Assembly (NCBI RefSeq): GCF_020515695.1
Contig: NZ_JAIWJA010000007.1
Coordinates: 62,001-126,000, forward strand
Direction: 5' to 3'
Origin: Pseudomonas sp. MWU16-30317
GTDB taxonomy: Bacteria > Pseudomonadota > Gammaproteobacteria > Pseudomonadales > Pseudomonadaceae
DNA length: 64,000 nt
A model generated the notes under the pieces. That model did no database searches. It was not told the DNA's origin and saw only the letters and a program-made list of their open reading frames with translations. Positions 18,090-25,665 of the stretch are shown piece by piece. A program made the position numbers and the translations under genes. How positions within the stretch are numbered: the first letter of the stretch is position 1; every line of letters starts with the position of its first letter.

Positions 18090-18718
18090 GGTGCGAATTG
18101 CCCAAGGTCGAGCTCGCGATAACCGCCGGGGGTGACACTCAGGCTGTGGTGGGTAGTCAACACCACCAGGCCGCCCTGTTCGCAGTGCTGCGCCAGGTGC
18201 TGTTCGAGCTGGGCGACACCTTGTTTGTCCAGCGCGGTGAACGGCTCGTCGAGAATCCACAACGTCGGGCTGTCCAGATACAAGCGTGCCAGCGCCACGC
18301 GCCGTTGCTGACCGGCCGACAGGCTATGGCAAGGCACATCTTCGAAACCGCGCAGGCCGACGGCTTCCAGCGCCGTCCAGATGGCCTCGCGCGATGCCGG
18401 CCGGTGCAAGGCGCACAGCCAGGCGAGGTTCTCTTCGGCGGTGAGCAGGTCCTTGATGCCGGCCGCATGACCGATCCACAGCAACTGCGCTGCCAAGGCC
18501 TGACGACGCTCCATCAGGGCCACCCCATCGAGCAGCACCTGGCCGGCACTAGGCTGCATGAGCCCGGCCAGCAGGCGCAGCAGGCTGGTCTTGCCACTGC
18601 CATTGGGGCCGCTGATCTGCAGCATGTCGCCGGCGCCGAGTTGCAGCTCGAGGTGCTCGAAAAGCACGCGCCAGTCACGCTCACATGCCAGCGCTACGGC
18701 TTCGAGATGAGGGGTCAA
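18086..18718 (-). CDS. ccmA: Haem exporter ATP-binding protein CcmA
   Basis: A 210-residue ABC ATPase with Walker A GPNGSGKTS, signature LSAGQQRRVALAR, Walker B LWILDEPF and a switch His in LTTHHSL. The start is TTG 18718: no in-frame ATG precedes the conserved N-terminal residues (the first ATG codon would be residue 32), and AAGG lies seven bases upstream. It is the first gene of ccmABCDEFGHI. ATP hydrolysis drives release of holo-CcmE. Confidence 0.94.
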   Translation of the reverse strand: MTPHLEAVALACERDWRVLFEHLELQLGAGDMLQISGPNGSGKTSLLRLLAGLMQPSAGQVLLDGVALMERRQALAAQLLWIGHAAGIKDLLTAEENLAWLCALHRPASREAIWTALEAVGLRGFEDVPCHSLSAGQQRRVALARLYLDSPTLWILDEPFTALDKQGVAQLEQHLAQHCEQGGLVVLTTHHSLSVTPGGYRELDLGQFAP

Positions 18719-18756
18719 TGCATTGCCTTATGGTTCAAATGTCGGTGCGTTGCCGT

Positions 18757-18784
18757 TCAAGTTGGCTCAGGCACGGCCGCTATA
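18757..18784 (+). promoter_or_regulatory. Possible FliA (sigma28) promoter for the fliK-like gene
   Basis: TCAAG (18757-18761), 14 bases, then GCCGCTATA. The Pseudomonas FliA consensus is TCAAG-N14-GCCGATA; here one extra C breaks the -10. It is some 270 bases upstream of the start codon. Weak but position-matched. Confidence 0.3.
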
Positions 18785-18981
18785 GTGAGTGCCGGGCCGA
18801 TCACGATCAAGGCTGGGCGCCCGCGTTAACGATGTTTTCATCTTGGCGGGACTACATGGCGCGGCATTATAACCGGTGTGCCAGCGCTCTACAGGGGCAA
18901 TTTGCCACTCGTCCTGACGAAGATGTATTGACTACGCCGGCGCCTTCGCTCGCACAGGTGTACAACTCAGGCACCGTGAAT

Positions 18982-19017
18982 CCTGCGGGAACAAGGCTTG
19001 CCCGCGAAGGGGCCGGC
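18982..19017. repeat. Single REP half
   Basis: An unpaired copy of the GGAACAAGGCTTGCCCGCGA element that occurs paired at 30504-30575. It lies just upstream of the fliK-like gene. Confidence 0.55.
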
Positions 19018-19052
19018 ACGACCTGCACACAACTCACTGACGCAGGAACCGC

Positions 19053-20636
19053 ATGACCAGCGAAATCAACAGCCTGCCCGCCACCGCCGCCTTGGCCGCC
19101 GCCACTCGCCAGTCGGCCGCCGTCGGCGAATTGATGAGCCTGCTGACCCCCGCCGCAGACGTGGTGCCCAGTGGCGAAACCGTGCAGGCCGAAGTGGTTG
19201 CCCTCAAACAGGCCGCCACCGACTTCCTTCTCACCCTGCGCCTGAACTTGCCGAGCGGCCAGCAGACCAACGTGCAAGTCAGTAGCTTCCAGCCCTTGAG
19301 CCAAGGCACGCTGCTATTGGTCAGCCAGACCAGCAGTGAAGCATTGACCGTCGCCGTGGCGCAAAACCGGGCCAGCAACCTGACAGCGCTGGACACCCAG
19401 AAAGTCCCGGTCGGCACGCTGCTACAGGCCAAGGTGATCACCAGCCAGCTGCTGCCCGCCGAGCCGACTGCCAGCAATACCCCCACTGCCTCGATATACC
19501 GCTCGCTGGTCAGCGTGCTCAACAGCGCACTGGTCGGCGAGACCCTGACTATCGAAAGCCCCCAGCCACTGCGCGTCGGCAGCCTGCTCAGCGCCCAGGT
19601 GCAGGGCAGCCAGGAGCTGAACTTCGTGCCTCTGAGCGGGCGCCTCGATCAACTCGCGGTGGCCGGGCAACTGAATGCCCAGCAAAACCGCCAGGGCTCC
19701 CTCGACGGTTTGCTCAATCTATTGCAGGACCTCGACAGCCGCGGCTCCTTGAGCGCCGACTTGCAAAGCGCCGCCAGCCGCGTGCTCAGCCAACTGCCCG
19801 ATATTCGCCAGTTGAGCGACTCGCGCGGTGTTGCACTGGCCCTGCAAGACAGCGGCCTGTTCATGGAACCACGCCTGCTGCAAGGCTTGCCTCCGACCGA
19901 CCTGAAGAGCGCACTGTTGCAACTGGTCAGCCAGCTGACCAGCACCCTGCCGAATACCGGTGGACAGCCGTTCAACCCGGCCAATGCCGCTATCCTTCTT
20001 GCCCAGAGCCTGCCTGGCTATGTGCGCAGCGCCCTGGGCATGCTCGGCCAGGTCAGCGCCAAGCCACAAGTCGGCGGTTTCCCCCTGCCCGCTCGGATGC
20101 TGCCGGCAATGGAGGGCGAAAACGATCTGCAACATCTGCTGCGCCTGGCCACCGCCGCGCTGTCGCGGGTGCAGAGCCACCAACTGGCGAGCCTCGACGA
20201 AAGCGGCAGCGATGCCGACAACAAGCTGCAGACCACCTGGCAGCTGGAAATCCCCATGCGCGACATGGCCAATATCGTGCCCTTGCAGGTGAAGATCCAG
20301 CGCGAGGACCCGCCGCCACAAAAGCAGGAAAGTGAAGAGCGCCGCGAGTCCGCGCAGAATCCCCAGGAACGTATCTGGCGCGTGGAACTGGCCTTCGACC
20401 TGTCACCGCTCGGCCCACTGCAAGTGCAGGCGCAATTACAGCAAGGCAGCCTCAGCAGCCAACTGTGGGCCGAAGTGCCCGGCACCGCGCAAATGATCGC
20501 CGCGCAATTGGGCTATCTGCGCGAGCAACTGGTGAGCGCCGGCCTGCAAGTGGCCGATCTGGATTGCCACCAAGGCGTAGCGCCACGCGGCAAACGCACA
20601 CATCTGGAACACCGCTGGGTGGACGAAAACGCATGA
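19053..20636 (+). CDS. FliK C-terminal-domain protein (second FliK-like, separate from fliK)
   Basis: 527 residues, with AGGA seven bases before ATG 19053. The N-terminal two-thirds is Gln/Ser/Leu-rich low-complexity, as in hook-length rulers. The C-terminal part (about 430-510) has the Flg_hook-type fold pattern: WRVELAFDLSPLGPLQVQAQLQQGSLSSQLWAEVPGTAQMIAAQLGYLREQLVSAGLQVADL. The main fliK is at 41560-43077. This gene overlaps by four bases (ATGA) a small FlhB-domain gene, so the two proteins are probably made together. An equivalent pair lies beside ccm in other pseudomonads; its role is not established, to my knowledge. It is the only flagellar-type locus on the plus strand here. Confidence 0.75.
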   Translation: MTSEINSLPATAALAAATRQSAAVGELMSLLTPAADVVPSGETVQAEVVALKQAATDFLLTLRLNLPSGQQTNVQVSSFQPLSQGTLLLVSQTSSEALTVAVAQNRASNLTALDTQKVPVGTLLQAKVITSQLLPAEPTASNTPTASIYRSLVSVLNSALVGETLTIESPQPLRVGSLLSAQVQGSQELNFVPLSGRLDQLAVAGQLNAQQNRQGSLDGLLNLLQDLDSRGSLSADLQSAASRVLSQLPDIRQLSDSRGVALALQDSGLFMEPRLLQGLPPTDLKSALLQLVSQLTSTLPNTGGQPFNPANAAILLAQSLPGYVRSALGMLGQVSAKPQVGGFPLPARMLPAMEGENDLQHLLRLATAALSRVQSHQLASLDESGSDADNKLQTTWQLEIPMRDMANIVPLQVKIQREDPPPQKQESEERRESAQNPQERIWRVELAFDLSPLGPLQVQAQLQQGSLSSQLWAEVPGTAQMIAAQLGYLREQLVSAGLQVADLDCHQGVAPRGKRTHLEHRWVDENA

Positions 20637-20968
20637 AACAGCCAACACCGCGCCAGGCCATCGCCCTGAGCTACGACCGCCAGAACGCCCCGACCCTCAC
20701 CGCCAAGGGCGACGACGAACTGGCCGAAGCCATCCTCGCCGTCGCGCGGGAATACGAAGTGCCGATCTACGAGAATGCCGAATTGGTGAAGATGCTGGCG
20801 CGGCTGGAGCTGGGCGACAGTATTCCGCAGGAGTTGTACCGCACGATTGCGGTGATCATCGCTTTTGCGTGGCGGCTGCAGGGCAAGAAGCCGGGGGATT
20901 TTGTCGAGCCGACAGGACCGGCAGAGAAGGATGTGACACCAGCCACGCATCGGTTGACATCGGATTGA
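20633..20968 (+). CDS. fhlB: FhlB: stand-alone FlhB C-terminal-domain protein
   Basis: 111 residues starting at ATG 20633, inside the end of the fliK-like gene. The sequence AIALSYDRQNAPTLTAKGDD ... EYEVPIYENAELVKMLARLELGDSIPQELYRTIAVIIAFAW aligns along its length with the FlhB segment after the NPTH autocleavage site (compare FlhB here: YAVALKYDPEQGG, IQLLESPALARSIYYSTEVDTQIPAGLYLAVAQVLAYVY). NPTH itself and all TM helices are missing. It thus resembles the cleaved FlhB-CC fragment as a free protein. In E. coli-type systems FlhB-CC with FliK switches export from hook to filament; a role in that switch is inference. Confidence 0.8.
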   Translation: MKQPTPRQAIALSYDRQNAPTLTAKGDDELAEAILAVAREYEVPIYENAELVKMLARLELGDSIPQELYRTIAVIIAFAWRLQGKKPGDFVEPTGPAEKDVTPATHRLTSD

Positions 20969-20989
20969 TTGCGGCGGCCGTGCAACCGT

Positions 20990-21051
20990 CTTCGCGAGCA
21001 AGCTTTGCTCCCACAGTCATACAGCTGTGGGAGTAAAGCTTGCTCGCGAAG
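20990..21051. terminator. REPIN acting as likely bidirectional terminator between fhlB and DUF2802
   Basis: Two 27-base arms (20990-21016 and 21025-21051, CTTCGCGAGCAAGCTTTGCT type) are inverted copies with a single mismatch and an eight-base loop. It is located exactly between two convergent genes. Confidence 0.75.
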
Positions 21052-21109
21052 AGGCCAGTGAATCCACTAGAGATTCAAGACTGGGTACGAGGAATGCCGC
21101 TGATGATCC

Positions 21110-21502
21110 TCAAGACCGATGCAGCTTCTTCATCAACTCCGCCTCAGCCTGGGTCAACCCGCACGCCTGAGTCAGCTCATCGATAGAAGCCCCCATCCCC
21201 ACCAGCTTGGCCGCTTGAGCAAAGGACAGGCTCTCCGGATCGCGCTGCTCGAGTTGCAGCAGCTTGTCCGGCAACGGCGCGACCACCGCGCGCAGTTCAT
21301 GGATGGCATCGCCCATGCGCACGGTGCCCTGCTGGTAGTCGTCGATGCGCTTGGCCAGCTCGCGGATGCGCAAGTCGCGCCGGGCATCAAGCTCGGCGCG
21401 CTGCAGGTCCTGGGTTTTCTGCTTGCGGGTATAGGACAGAAACATCGCCACCGAACCGGCCCACAACAGGGCCAGGACGATGACCGCGATCTCGGCGAAC
21501 AA
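21110..21502 (-). CDS. DUF2802 membrane-anchored protein
   Basis: 130 residues: a TM helix (about 3-23, AEIAVIVLALLWAGSVAMFLS), a charged coiled coil (about 27-60), and a C-terminal helical motif (GASIDELTQACGLTQAEAELMKKLH) resembling a helix-turn-helix. DUF2802 proteins end many gammaproteobacterial chemotaxis operons; function is unknown. The start is TTG 21502: the preceding in-frame codon is the stop of cheW, so no longer N-terminus is possible, and losing the TTG would lose the membrane helix. GGAG about nine bases upstream, inside cheW, supports it. Confidence 0.8.
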   Translation of the reverse strand: MFAEIAVIVLALLWAGSVAMFLSYTRKQKTQDLQRAELDARRDLRIRELAKRIDDYQQGTVRMGDAIHELRAVVAPLPDKLLQLEQRDPESLSFAQAAKLVGMGASIDELTQACGLTQAEAELMKKLHRS

Positions 21503-21982
21503 TCAGATATTCTCCAGGTCCGACCACTCTTCTTCGCTCATCATCTTGTCCAGTTCGACCAGGATGAGCAGCTCGCCGTTCTTGTTGCACACGCCCTGAA
21601 TGAACTTGGCGGACTCTTCGTTACCGACGTTCGGTGCGGTCTCGACTTCGGACTGACGCAGGTAAACCACTTCGGCAACGCTGTCGACCAGGATGCCGAC
21701 CACTTGCTTGTCGGCCTCGATGATGACGATCCGGGTGTTGTCACTGATTTCGCTGGAGTTGAGGCCGAAGCGCTGGCGGGTGTCGATGACCGTGACCACG
21801 TTGCCGCGCAGGTTGATGATGCCCAGCACGTAGGAAGGCGCGCCGGGTACCGGAGCGATCTCGGTGTAGCGCAGCACTTCCTGGACCTGCATCACATTGA
21901 TGCCGTAGGTCTCGTTATCGAGCTTGAAGGTGACCCACTGCAGAATCGGATCTTCGGAACCCTGTGCAGACGACTTATTCAT
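21503..21982 (-). CDS. cheW: Chemotaxis coupling protein CheW
   Basis: 159 residues, with the CheW SH3-like fold: WVTFKLDNETYGINVMQVQEVLRYTEIAPVPGAPSYVLGIINLRGNVVTVIDTRQRFGL is diagnostic. It couples chemoreceptors to CheA in the polar array. Its TGA stop is directly followed, in the same frame, by the TTG start of the DUF2802 gene. Confidence 0.95.
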   Translation of the reverse strand: MNKSSAQGSEDPILQWVTFKLDNETYGINVMQVQEVLRYTEIAPVPGAPSYVLGIINLRGNVVTVIDTRQRFGLNSSEISDNTRIVIIEADKQVVGILVDSVAEVVYLRQSEVETAPNVGNEESAKFIQGVCNKNGELLILVELDKMMSEEEWSDLENI

Positions 21983-22064
21983 ACCCCTAACCTCTCGAAA
22001 ACCGCCTGCGGCGGTGTGTGTTCAGTGCAACATTCGGTGGCGCCGAGGCTCATGCCCCGTGCCG

Positions 22065-23180
22065 TTATCTTTTCGCCCTGGCAGCCGGTTTGGCTGCAGC
22101 CTTGGCCGCCTGAATGGCCGCGGCTTCCATCTGTTTGGCGCCGCCACTGGCAATCAACTCAGCCAGCGCCGCGACGTCCAGCAAGGCGCACATGTGTTCG
22201 ATCACGGTGCCCGCCAGCCATGGCCGTTGGCCGCGCTGGGAGCGCCACTTGATCTCGTTCGGGTCCAGGCGCAACGAACGGCTGACCTGATGCACCGCCA
22301 ACCCCCACTCATAGCCCTGTACTGAAATCACGAACTGCAGGCCCTGCTTGAAATCATCCCGGTAGCGGTCCGGCATCACCCAACGGGCGGTGTCCAGCAC
22401 CTTCAGATTGCCACTGAGGCTGGGCAGTATCCCCAGGAACCATTCAGGCTGACCGAACAACGGCGTCAGCTCCTGGCCTGCCAGGGAGTAGATCGACCCC
22501 AGGCACACCAGCGGCACCGCCAGCGTCAGCCCGGCGACGTCAAACAACAAGCATTCGAACGGCTCGCTCGCCCACAGTGGGCGGCCATCGGCACCAAGCG
22601 CCGGTGGGCCATCAGTACTGGCGTTATGCTTGTTATCGGTGATTGGCGCCGGGACTTGAGCGCCGGTCGGCGACTTGTGCACATCCACCAGTGCGTCGAC
22701 ACGTGCGAGTGAAGATTCGGCAGGTGCCGGCGCCACGCTTGCCGGGCTCGAGGCCAAGGACAATTCCACGGGCTCGGCGGCGCGGGTCACTTCAGGCACT
22801 GGCAATTCCAGCTGCAGATCCGGCTCGTCGAGCTCGAACAACGGCGGCTCGCTGGGCAACAACAACGGCTGCGCAACTCTGGGCTCAGGCTCGGCCCAGC
22901 GGCTCAGCGGGGTTACCGGCTTGTCGCTCAGGGCGGGCTGTGCCACAGCGGGCGCAGGCGTATGCGGAGCCTTGGCGGCATCTCGCGCCTGCTCTTCAAG
23001 CACAGCCGCCTGGAACTCGTCGGTGACGGCTTCTGCGGCGGTCTCTGGGGATACAGCCTGAGCCTCGAGGCGCTCATCGTTGCTCGGTGGCAATTCTTCA
23101 GTGATGTCTTGCAGCAACGCATCCAGATAAGACTGCAAGGCCAGCTGGGGACGGGAGTTGCGATTCGAGGGACGATTCAT
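22065..23180 (-). CDS. parP: CheW-domain adaptor ParP (polar array tethering)
   Basis: 371 residues from ATG 23180. The N-terminal 210 residues are low-complexity and Pro/Glu/Ala-rich (APAVAQPALSDKPVTPLSRW, ELDEPDLQLELPVPEV). The C-terminal 150 are a CheW-like domain (CLLFDVAGLTLAVPLVCLGSIYSL ... GQPEWFLGILPSLSGNLKVLDTARWVMP). In Vibrio, ParP binds CheA and ParC to hold arrays at the pole; this assignment rests on the adjacent parC and the domain order. The start codon overlaps the parC stop by one base (TGATG). The end is Ala/Lys-rich (AAIQAAKAAAKPAARAKR). Confidence 0.85.
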   Translation of the reverse strand: MNRPSNRNSRPQLALQSYLDALLQDITEELPPSNDERLEAQAVSPETAAEAVTDEFQAAVLEEQARDAAKAPHTPAPAVAQPALSDKPVTPLSRWAEPEPRVAQPLLLPSEPPLFELDEPDLQLELPVPEVTRAAEPVELSLASSPASVAPAPAESSLARVDALVDVHKSPTGAQVPAPITDNKHNASTDGPPALGADGRPLWASEPFECLLFDVAGLTLAVPLVCLGSIYSLAGQELTPLFGQPEWFLGILPSLSGNLKVLDTARWVMPDRYRDDFKQGLQFVISVQGYEWGLAVHQVSRSLRLDPNEIKWRSQRGQRPWLAGTVIEHMCALLDVAALAELIASGGAKQMEAAAIQAAKAAAKPAARAKR

Positions 23181-23968
23181 CACGCCACCTGCGTTACGAG
23201 CAGTTGCGTCAACAGGTGCTTGAGCAACGCGCGATAGGCAACCACGCCGCGGCTCTTGCCGTCGAACTGCGAGGGCGTCAACCCCGCCCGACTGGCATCG
23301 CGCAAGCGCGTATCGACCGGAATGTAGCCTTGCCAGACCTGCTCCGGCCAGGCGTCGCGCAACACCCGCAGGGTGCCAAGGGAAGCCTGGGTGCGCCGAT
23401 CGAACAGGGTCGGCACGATACTGAACGGCAAAGGCTGCTTGCGTGAGCGATTGATCATCGCCAAGGTGCTCACCATGCGCTCCAGGCCCTTGACGGCCAG
23501 ATGCTCGGTCTGCACCGGGATCACCAATTGCTGGCTCGCCGCGAGGGCGTTGACCATCAGCACGCCGAGCAACGGCGGGCTGTCGATGATGGCGTAGTCG
23601 AAGTCTTGCCACAGTTGCGCCAGACTCTTGGCGATCACCAGGCCCAGGCCACCATGGCCAGGCGATTGACGCTCCAGCGTAGCCAGGGCCGTACTCGACG
23701 GCAGCAGCGAGATGTTCTCGTGGCTGGTCGACTGCAGCAACTGCCCCGGCAGCCCGTCGGGCACGCCGCCCTTGTGCAGGAACAGGTCGTAGCAGCTGTG
23801 TTCGAGTTCGTCGGGGTTATAGCCGAAATAGCTGGTCATCGACCCATGCGGATCGAGATCGACCACGACCACGCGCTTGCCGCTCTCGGCCAGCAACCCG
23901 GCGAGGGCGATCGAAGTGGTGGTTTTGCCGACCCCACCTTTCTGGTTGGCTACTGCCCAGACTCTCAT
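23180..23968 (-). CDS. parC: ParA-like ATPase ParC (chemotaxis array positioning)
   Basis: A 262-residue P-loop ATPase of the MinD/ParA family: deviant Walker A NQKGGVGKTTTS (residues 8-19), A' motif VVVVDLDPHGS, Walker B YAIIDSPPLLG. In pseudomonads and vibrios the copy inside the che operon places chemotaxis arrays at the old pole and segregates them at division, rather than partitioning DNA. I start at ATG 23968 (MRVWAVANQKGG); an open frame upstream is not protein-like. Confidence 0.9.
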   Translation of the reverse strand: MRVWAVANQKGGVGKTTTSIALAGLLAESGKRVVVVDLDPHGSMTSYFGYNPDELEHSCYDLFLHKGGVPDGLPGQLLQSTSHENISLLPSSTALATLERQSPGHGGLGLVIAKSLAQLWQDFDYAIIDSPPLLGVLMVNALAASQQLVIPVQTEHLAVKGLERMVSTLAMINRSRKQPLPFSIVPTLFDRRTQASLGTLRVLRDAWPEQVWQGYIPVDTRLRDASRAGLTPSQFDGKSRGVVAYRALLKHLLTQLLVTQVA

Positions 23969-24026
23969 TGTGCGGCTTCCTCTCGGCTGCACGCATGGCG
24001 CAGCCCGAGATCCAGGTGTGGATGAC

Positions 24027-24914
24027 TCACGGCTTGGGTGACGGGCTTTTGACGGCACCGCTCTTCGCCGGTGGATTTGTCGTAGCCGGTGCACTTTGTG
24101 TGCCAGCACGACGCAATGCTGCATCCGGCGTTGCGCCAGAAGTGCCAGAGCCGGTCAAACTGCGGCGCACCTCGAGGTTGCGCGAGATCACCAGCACCAC
24201 GCGGCGGTTGTGTCCTCGCCCATCGGCAGTAGTGTTGGTGTCGATCGGCTGGAACTCGCCATAGCCCACTGCGGCCATGCGCTGCGGCGCAATGCCATCG
24301 ATGGCGAGCATGCGCACGATACTGGCGGCCCGCGCCGATGACAGCTCCCAGTTGGTCGGGTACTGCGCCGTGCGAATCGGCTGGTCATCGGTAAAGCCTT
24401 CGACATGCACCGGGTTGTCGAAAGGTTTGAGAATGCCCGCGACCTTGTCGATGATCGTGAACGCCAGATCGCTGGGGATCGCATCGCCGCTGCCGAACAG
24501 CAGCCCGGACTTGAGCTCTATCTCGATCCACAATTCGTTGCCGCGCACTGTCAGTTGATTGGAAGAGATCAGGTCGCCAAAGGCGTTGCGCACATCGTCG
24601 GCGATGGTCTGCAGGGCATCGGCCTTGCCCATCGCCGCTTCGGTCTGATCGGCATCCTGCACCAGTGGCTGGGCCGGGGTGATGGTCTGCGGACGGTCCT
24701 CGCCGATGTTGATCGGCTTGGTGGTCTTGGCCTGATCGTTGAATACCCCGACCAGCGTTTCGGACAACACCTTGTATTTGCCCTCGTTGATCGAGGAAAT
24801 CGAATACATGACCACGAAGAAGGCGAACAGCAAGGTGATGAAATCCGCATAGGACACCAGCCAGCGTTCGTGATTCTCGTGTTCCTCGGGCTGTCGATGG
24901 CGGCGGCGAGACAT
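24027..24914 (-). CDS. motD: Flagellar stator protein MotD (MotB type)
   Basis: 295 residues: a single TM helix with the proton-binding Asp in WLVSYADFITLLFAFFVVMYS, a plug/linker, and an OmpA-like peptidoglycan-binding domain (VHVEGFTDDQPI ... NWELSSARAASIVRML ... GYGEFQPIDTN ... NRRVVLVI). The C-terminal 40 residues are Pro/Ala/Ser-rich. With MotC it forms one of the two stators known in Pseudomonas; motAB are not in this window. Confidence 0.94.
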   Translation of the reverse strand: MSRRRHRQPEEHENHERWLVSYADFITLLFAFFVVMYSISSINEGKYKVLSETLVGVFNDQAKTTKPINIGEDRPQTITPAQPLVQDADQTEAAMGKADALQTIADDVRNAFGDLISSNQLTVRGNELWIEIELKSGLLFGSGDAIPSDLAFTIIDKVAGILKPFDNPVHVEGFTDDQPIRTAQYPTNWELSSARAASIVRMLAIDGIAPQRMAAVGYGEFQPIDTNTTADGRGHNRRVVLVISRNLEVRRSLTGSGTSGATPDAALRRAGTQSAPATTNPPAKSGAVKSPSPKP

Positions 24915-24924
24915 GGCTACTCCA

Positions 24925-25665
24925 TCACTCCATGAAGCCTTGCAGCTTCAGTTCGATGGACCGCGGGTTCTCACCCTCGGCGATGGACAGGATGCCCTCG
25001 AGCATCATTTCCCGATACCGGGCCTGGCGATGAGCGATCGCCTTGAGCTTGTTGGCCGTGGGCAGCAGCACCAGGTTGGCACTGGCCACGCCGTAGATGG
25101 TGGCGATGAACGCCACGGCGATACCGCTACCCAGCTGCGACGGATTGGCGAGGTTGCCCATCACGTGAATCAGGCCCATGACCGCACCGATGATGCCGAT
25201 GGTGGGCGCGTAACCGCCCATGCATTCGAATACCTTGGCGGCCTGAATGTCGCGGCTTTCCTGGGTCAGGAAATCTACTTCGAGGATGCTGCGGATGGCC
25301 TCCGGCTCGGCGCCGTCGACCAGCAGTTGCAGGCCTTTGCGGGCGTAGGGGTCAAGCTCGGTGTCGGCCACCGACTCGAGCCCCAGCAGACCATCCTTGC
25401 GCGCGATCAGGCTCCAGGTCACGACGTTGTCGATGCCCCGGGCCAGGTCGATGCGTGGCGGAAAAATGATCCAGCGAATGATCACCAGCGAGCGCGCGAA
25501 GGCACTCAGGGGTGTCTGCAGCAGCGCTGCAGCCAGGGTGCCGCCGATGACGATCAACGCCGCCGGGCCATTGAGCAATGCGGTGATGCTGCCGCCTTCG
25601 AGAAAATTGCCGCCGACGATCGCGACAAAGGCCAGGATGATCCCTATCAGGCTCAACACATCCAT
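24925..25665 (-). CDS. motC: Flagellar stator protein MotC (MotA type)
   Basis: 246 residues with four TM segments: MDVLSLIGIILAFVAIVGG and ALIVIGGTLAAALLQTPL at the N-terminus, and GGYAPTIGIIGAVMGLIHVM plus GIAVAFIATIYGVASANLVLLP later. The cytoplasmic loop carries charged residues for FliG contact. It precedes motD by 10 bases and overlaps the cheB stop by one base (TGATG). Confidence 0.94.
   Translation of the reverse strand: MDVLSLIGIILAFVAIVGGNFLEGGSITALLNGPAALIVIGGTLAAALLQTPLSAFARSLVIIRWIIFPPRIDLARGIDNVVTWSLIARKDGLLGLESVADTELDPYARKGLQLLVDGAEPEAIRSILEVDFLTQESRDIQAAKVFECMGGYAPTIGIIGAVMGLIHVMGNLANPSQLGSGIAVAFIATIYGVASANLVLLPTANKLKAIAHRQARYREMMLEGILSIAEGENPRSIELKLQGFME

Larger units (their letters stand above)
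18719..19052. other. 334-base divergent intergenic region between ccmA and the fliK-like gene
   Basis: No gene is supported. It must hold the ccm promoter (minus) and the promoter of the fliK-like gene (plus). A FliA-like element is at 18757-18784. A single REP-like half (CCTGCGGGAACAAGGCTTGC onward, 18982-19017) lies close to the plus-strand gene. Confidence 0.6.

Noticed and set aside
16800..18122. 440-codon plus-strand frame over ccmB-ccmC
   Set aside because: Antisense shadow of strongly conserved ccm genes; Gln/Arg/His-rich with no recognisable domain.
20990..21051. Repeated palindromic sequences considered as a CRISPR array
   Set aside because: Copies are isolated, dispersed over tens of kilobases, and lack regular spacers or cas genes; they fit REP/REPIN elements.
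23180..23968. parC read as a plasmid partition gene and sign of a mobile element
   Set aside because: It sits inside the chemotaxis operon beside parP, has no parB or parS, and no mobility genes are near; chemotaxis array positioning is the better reading.
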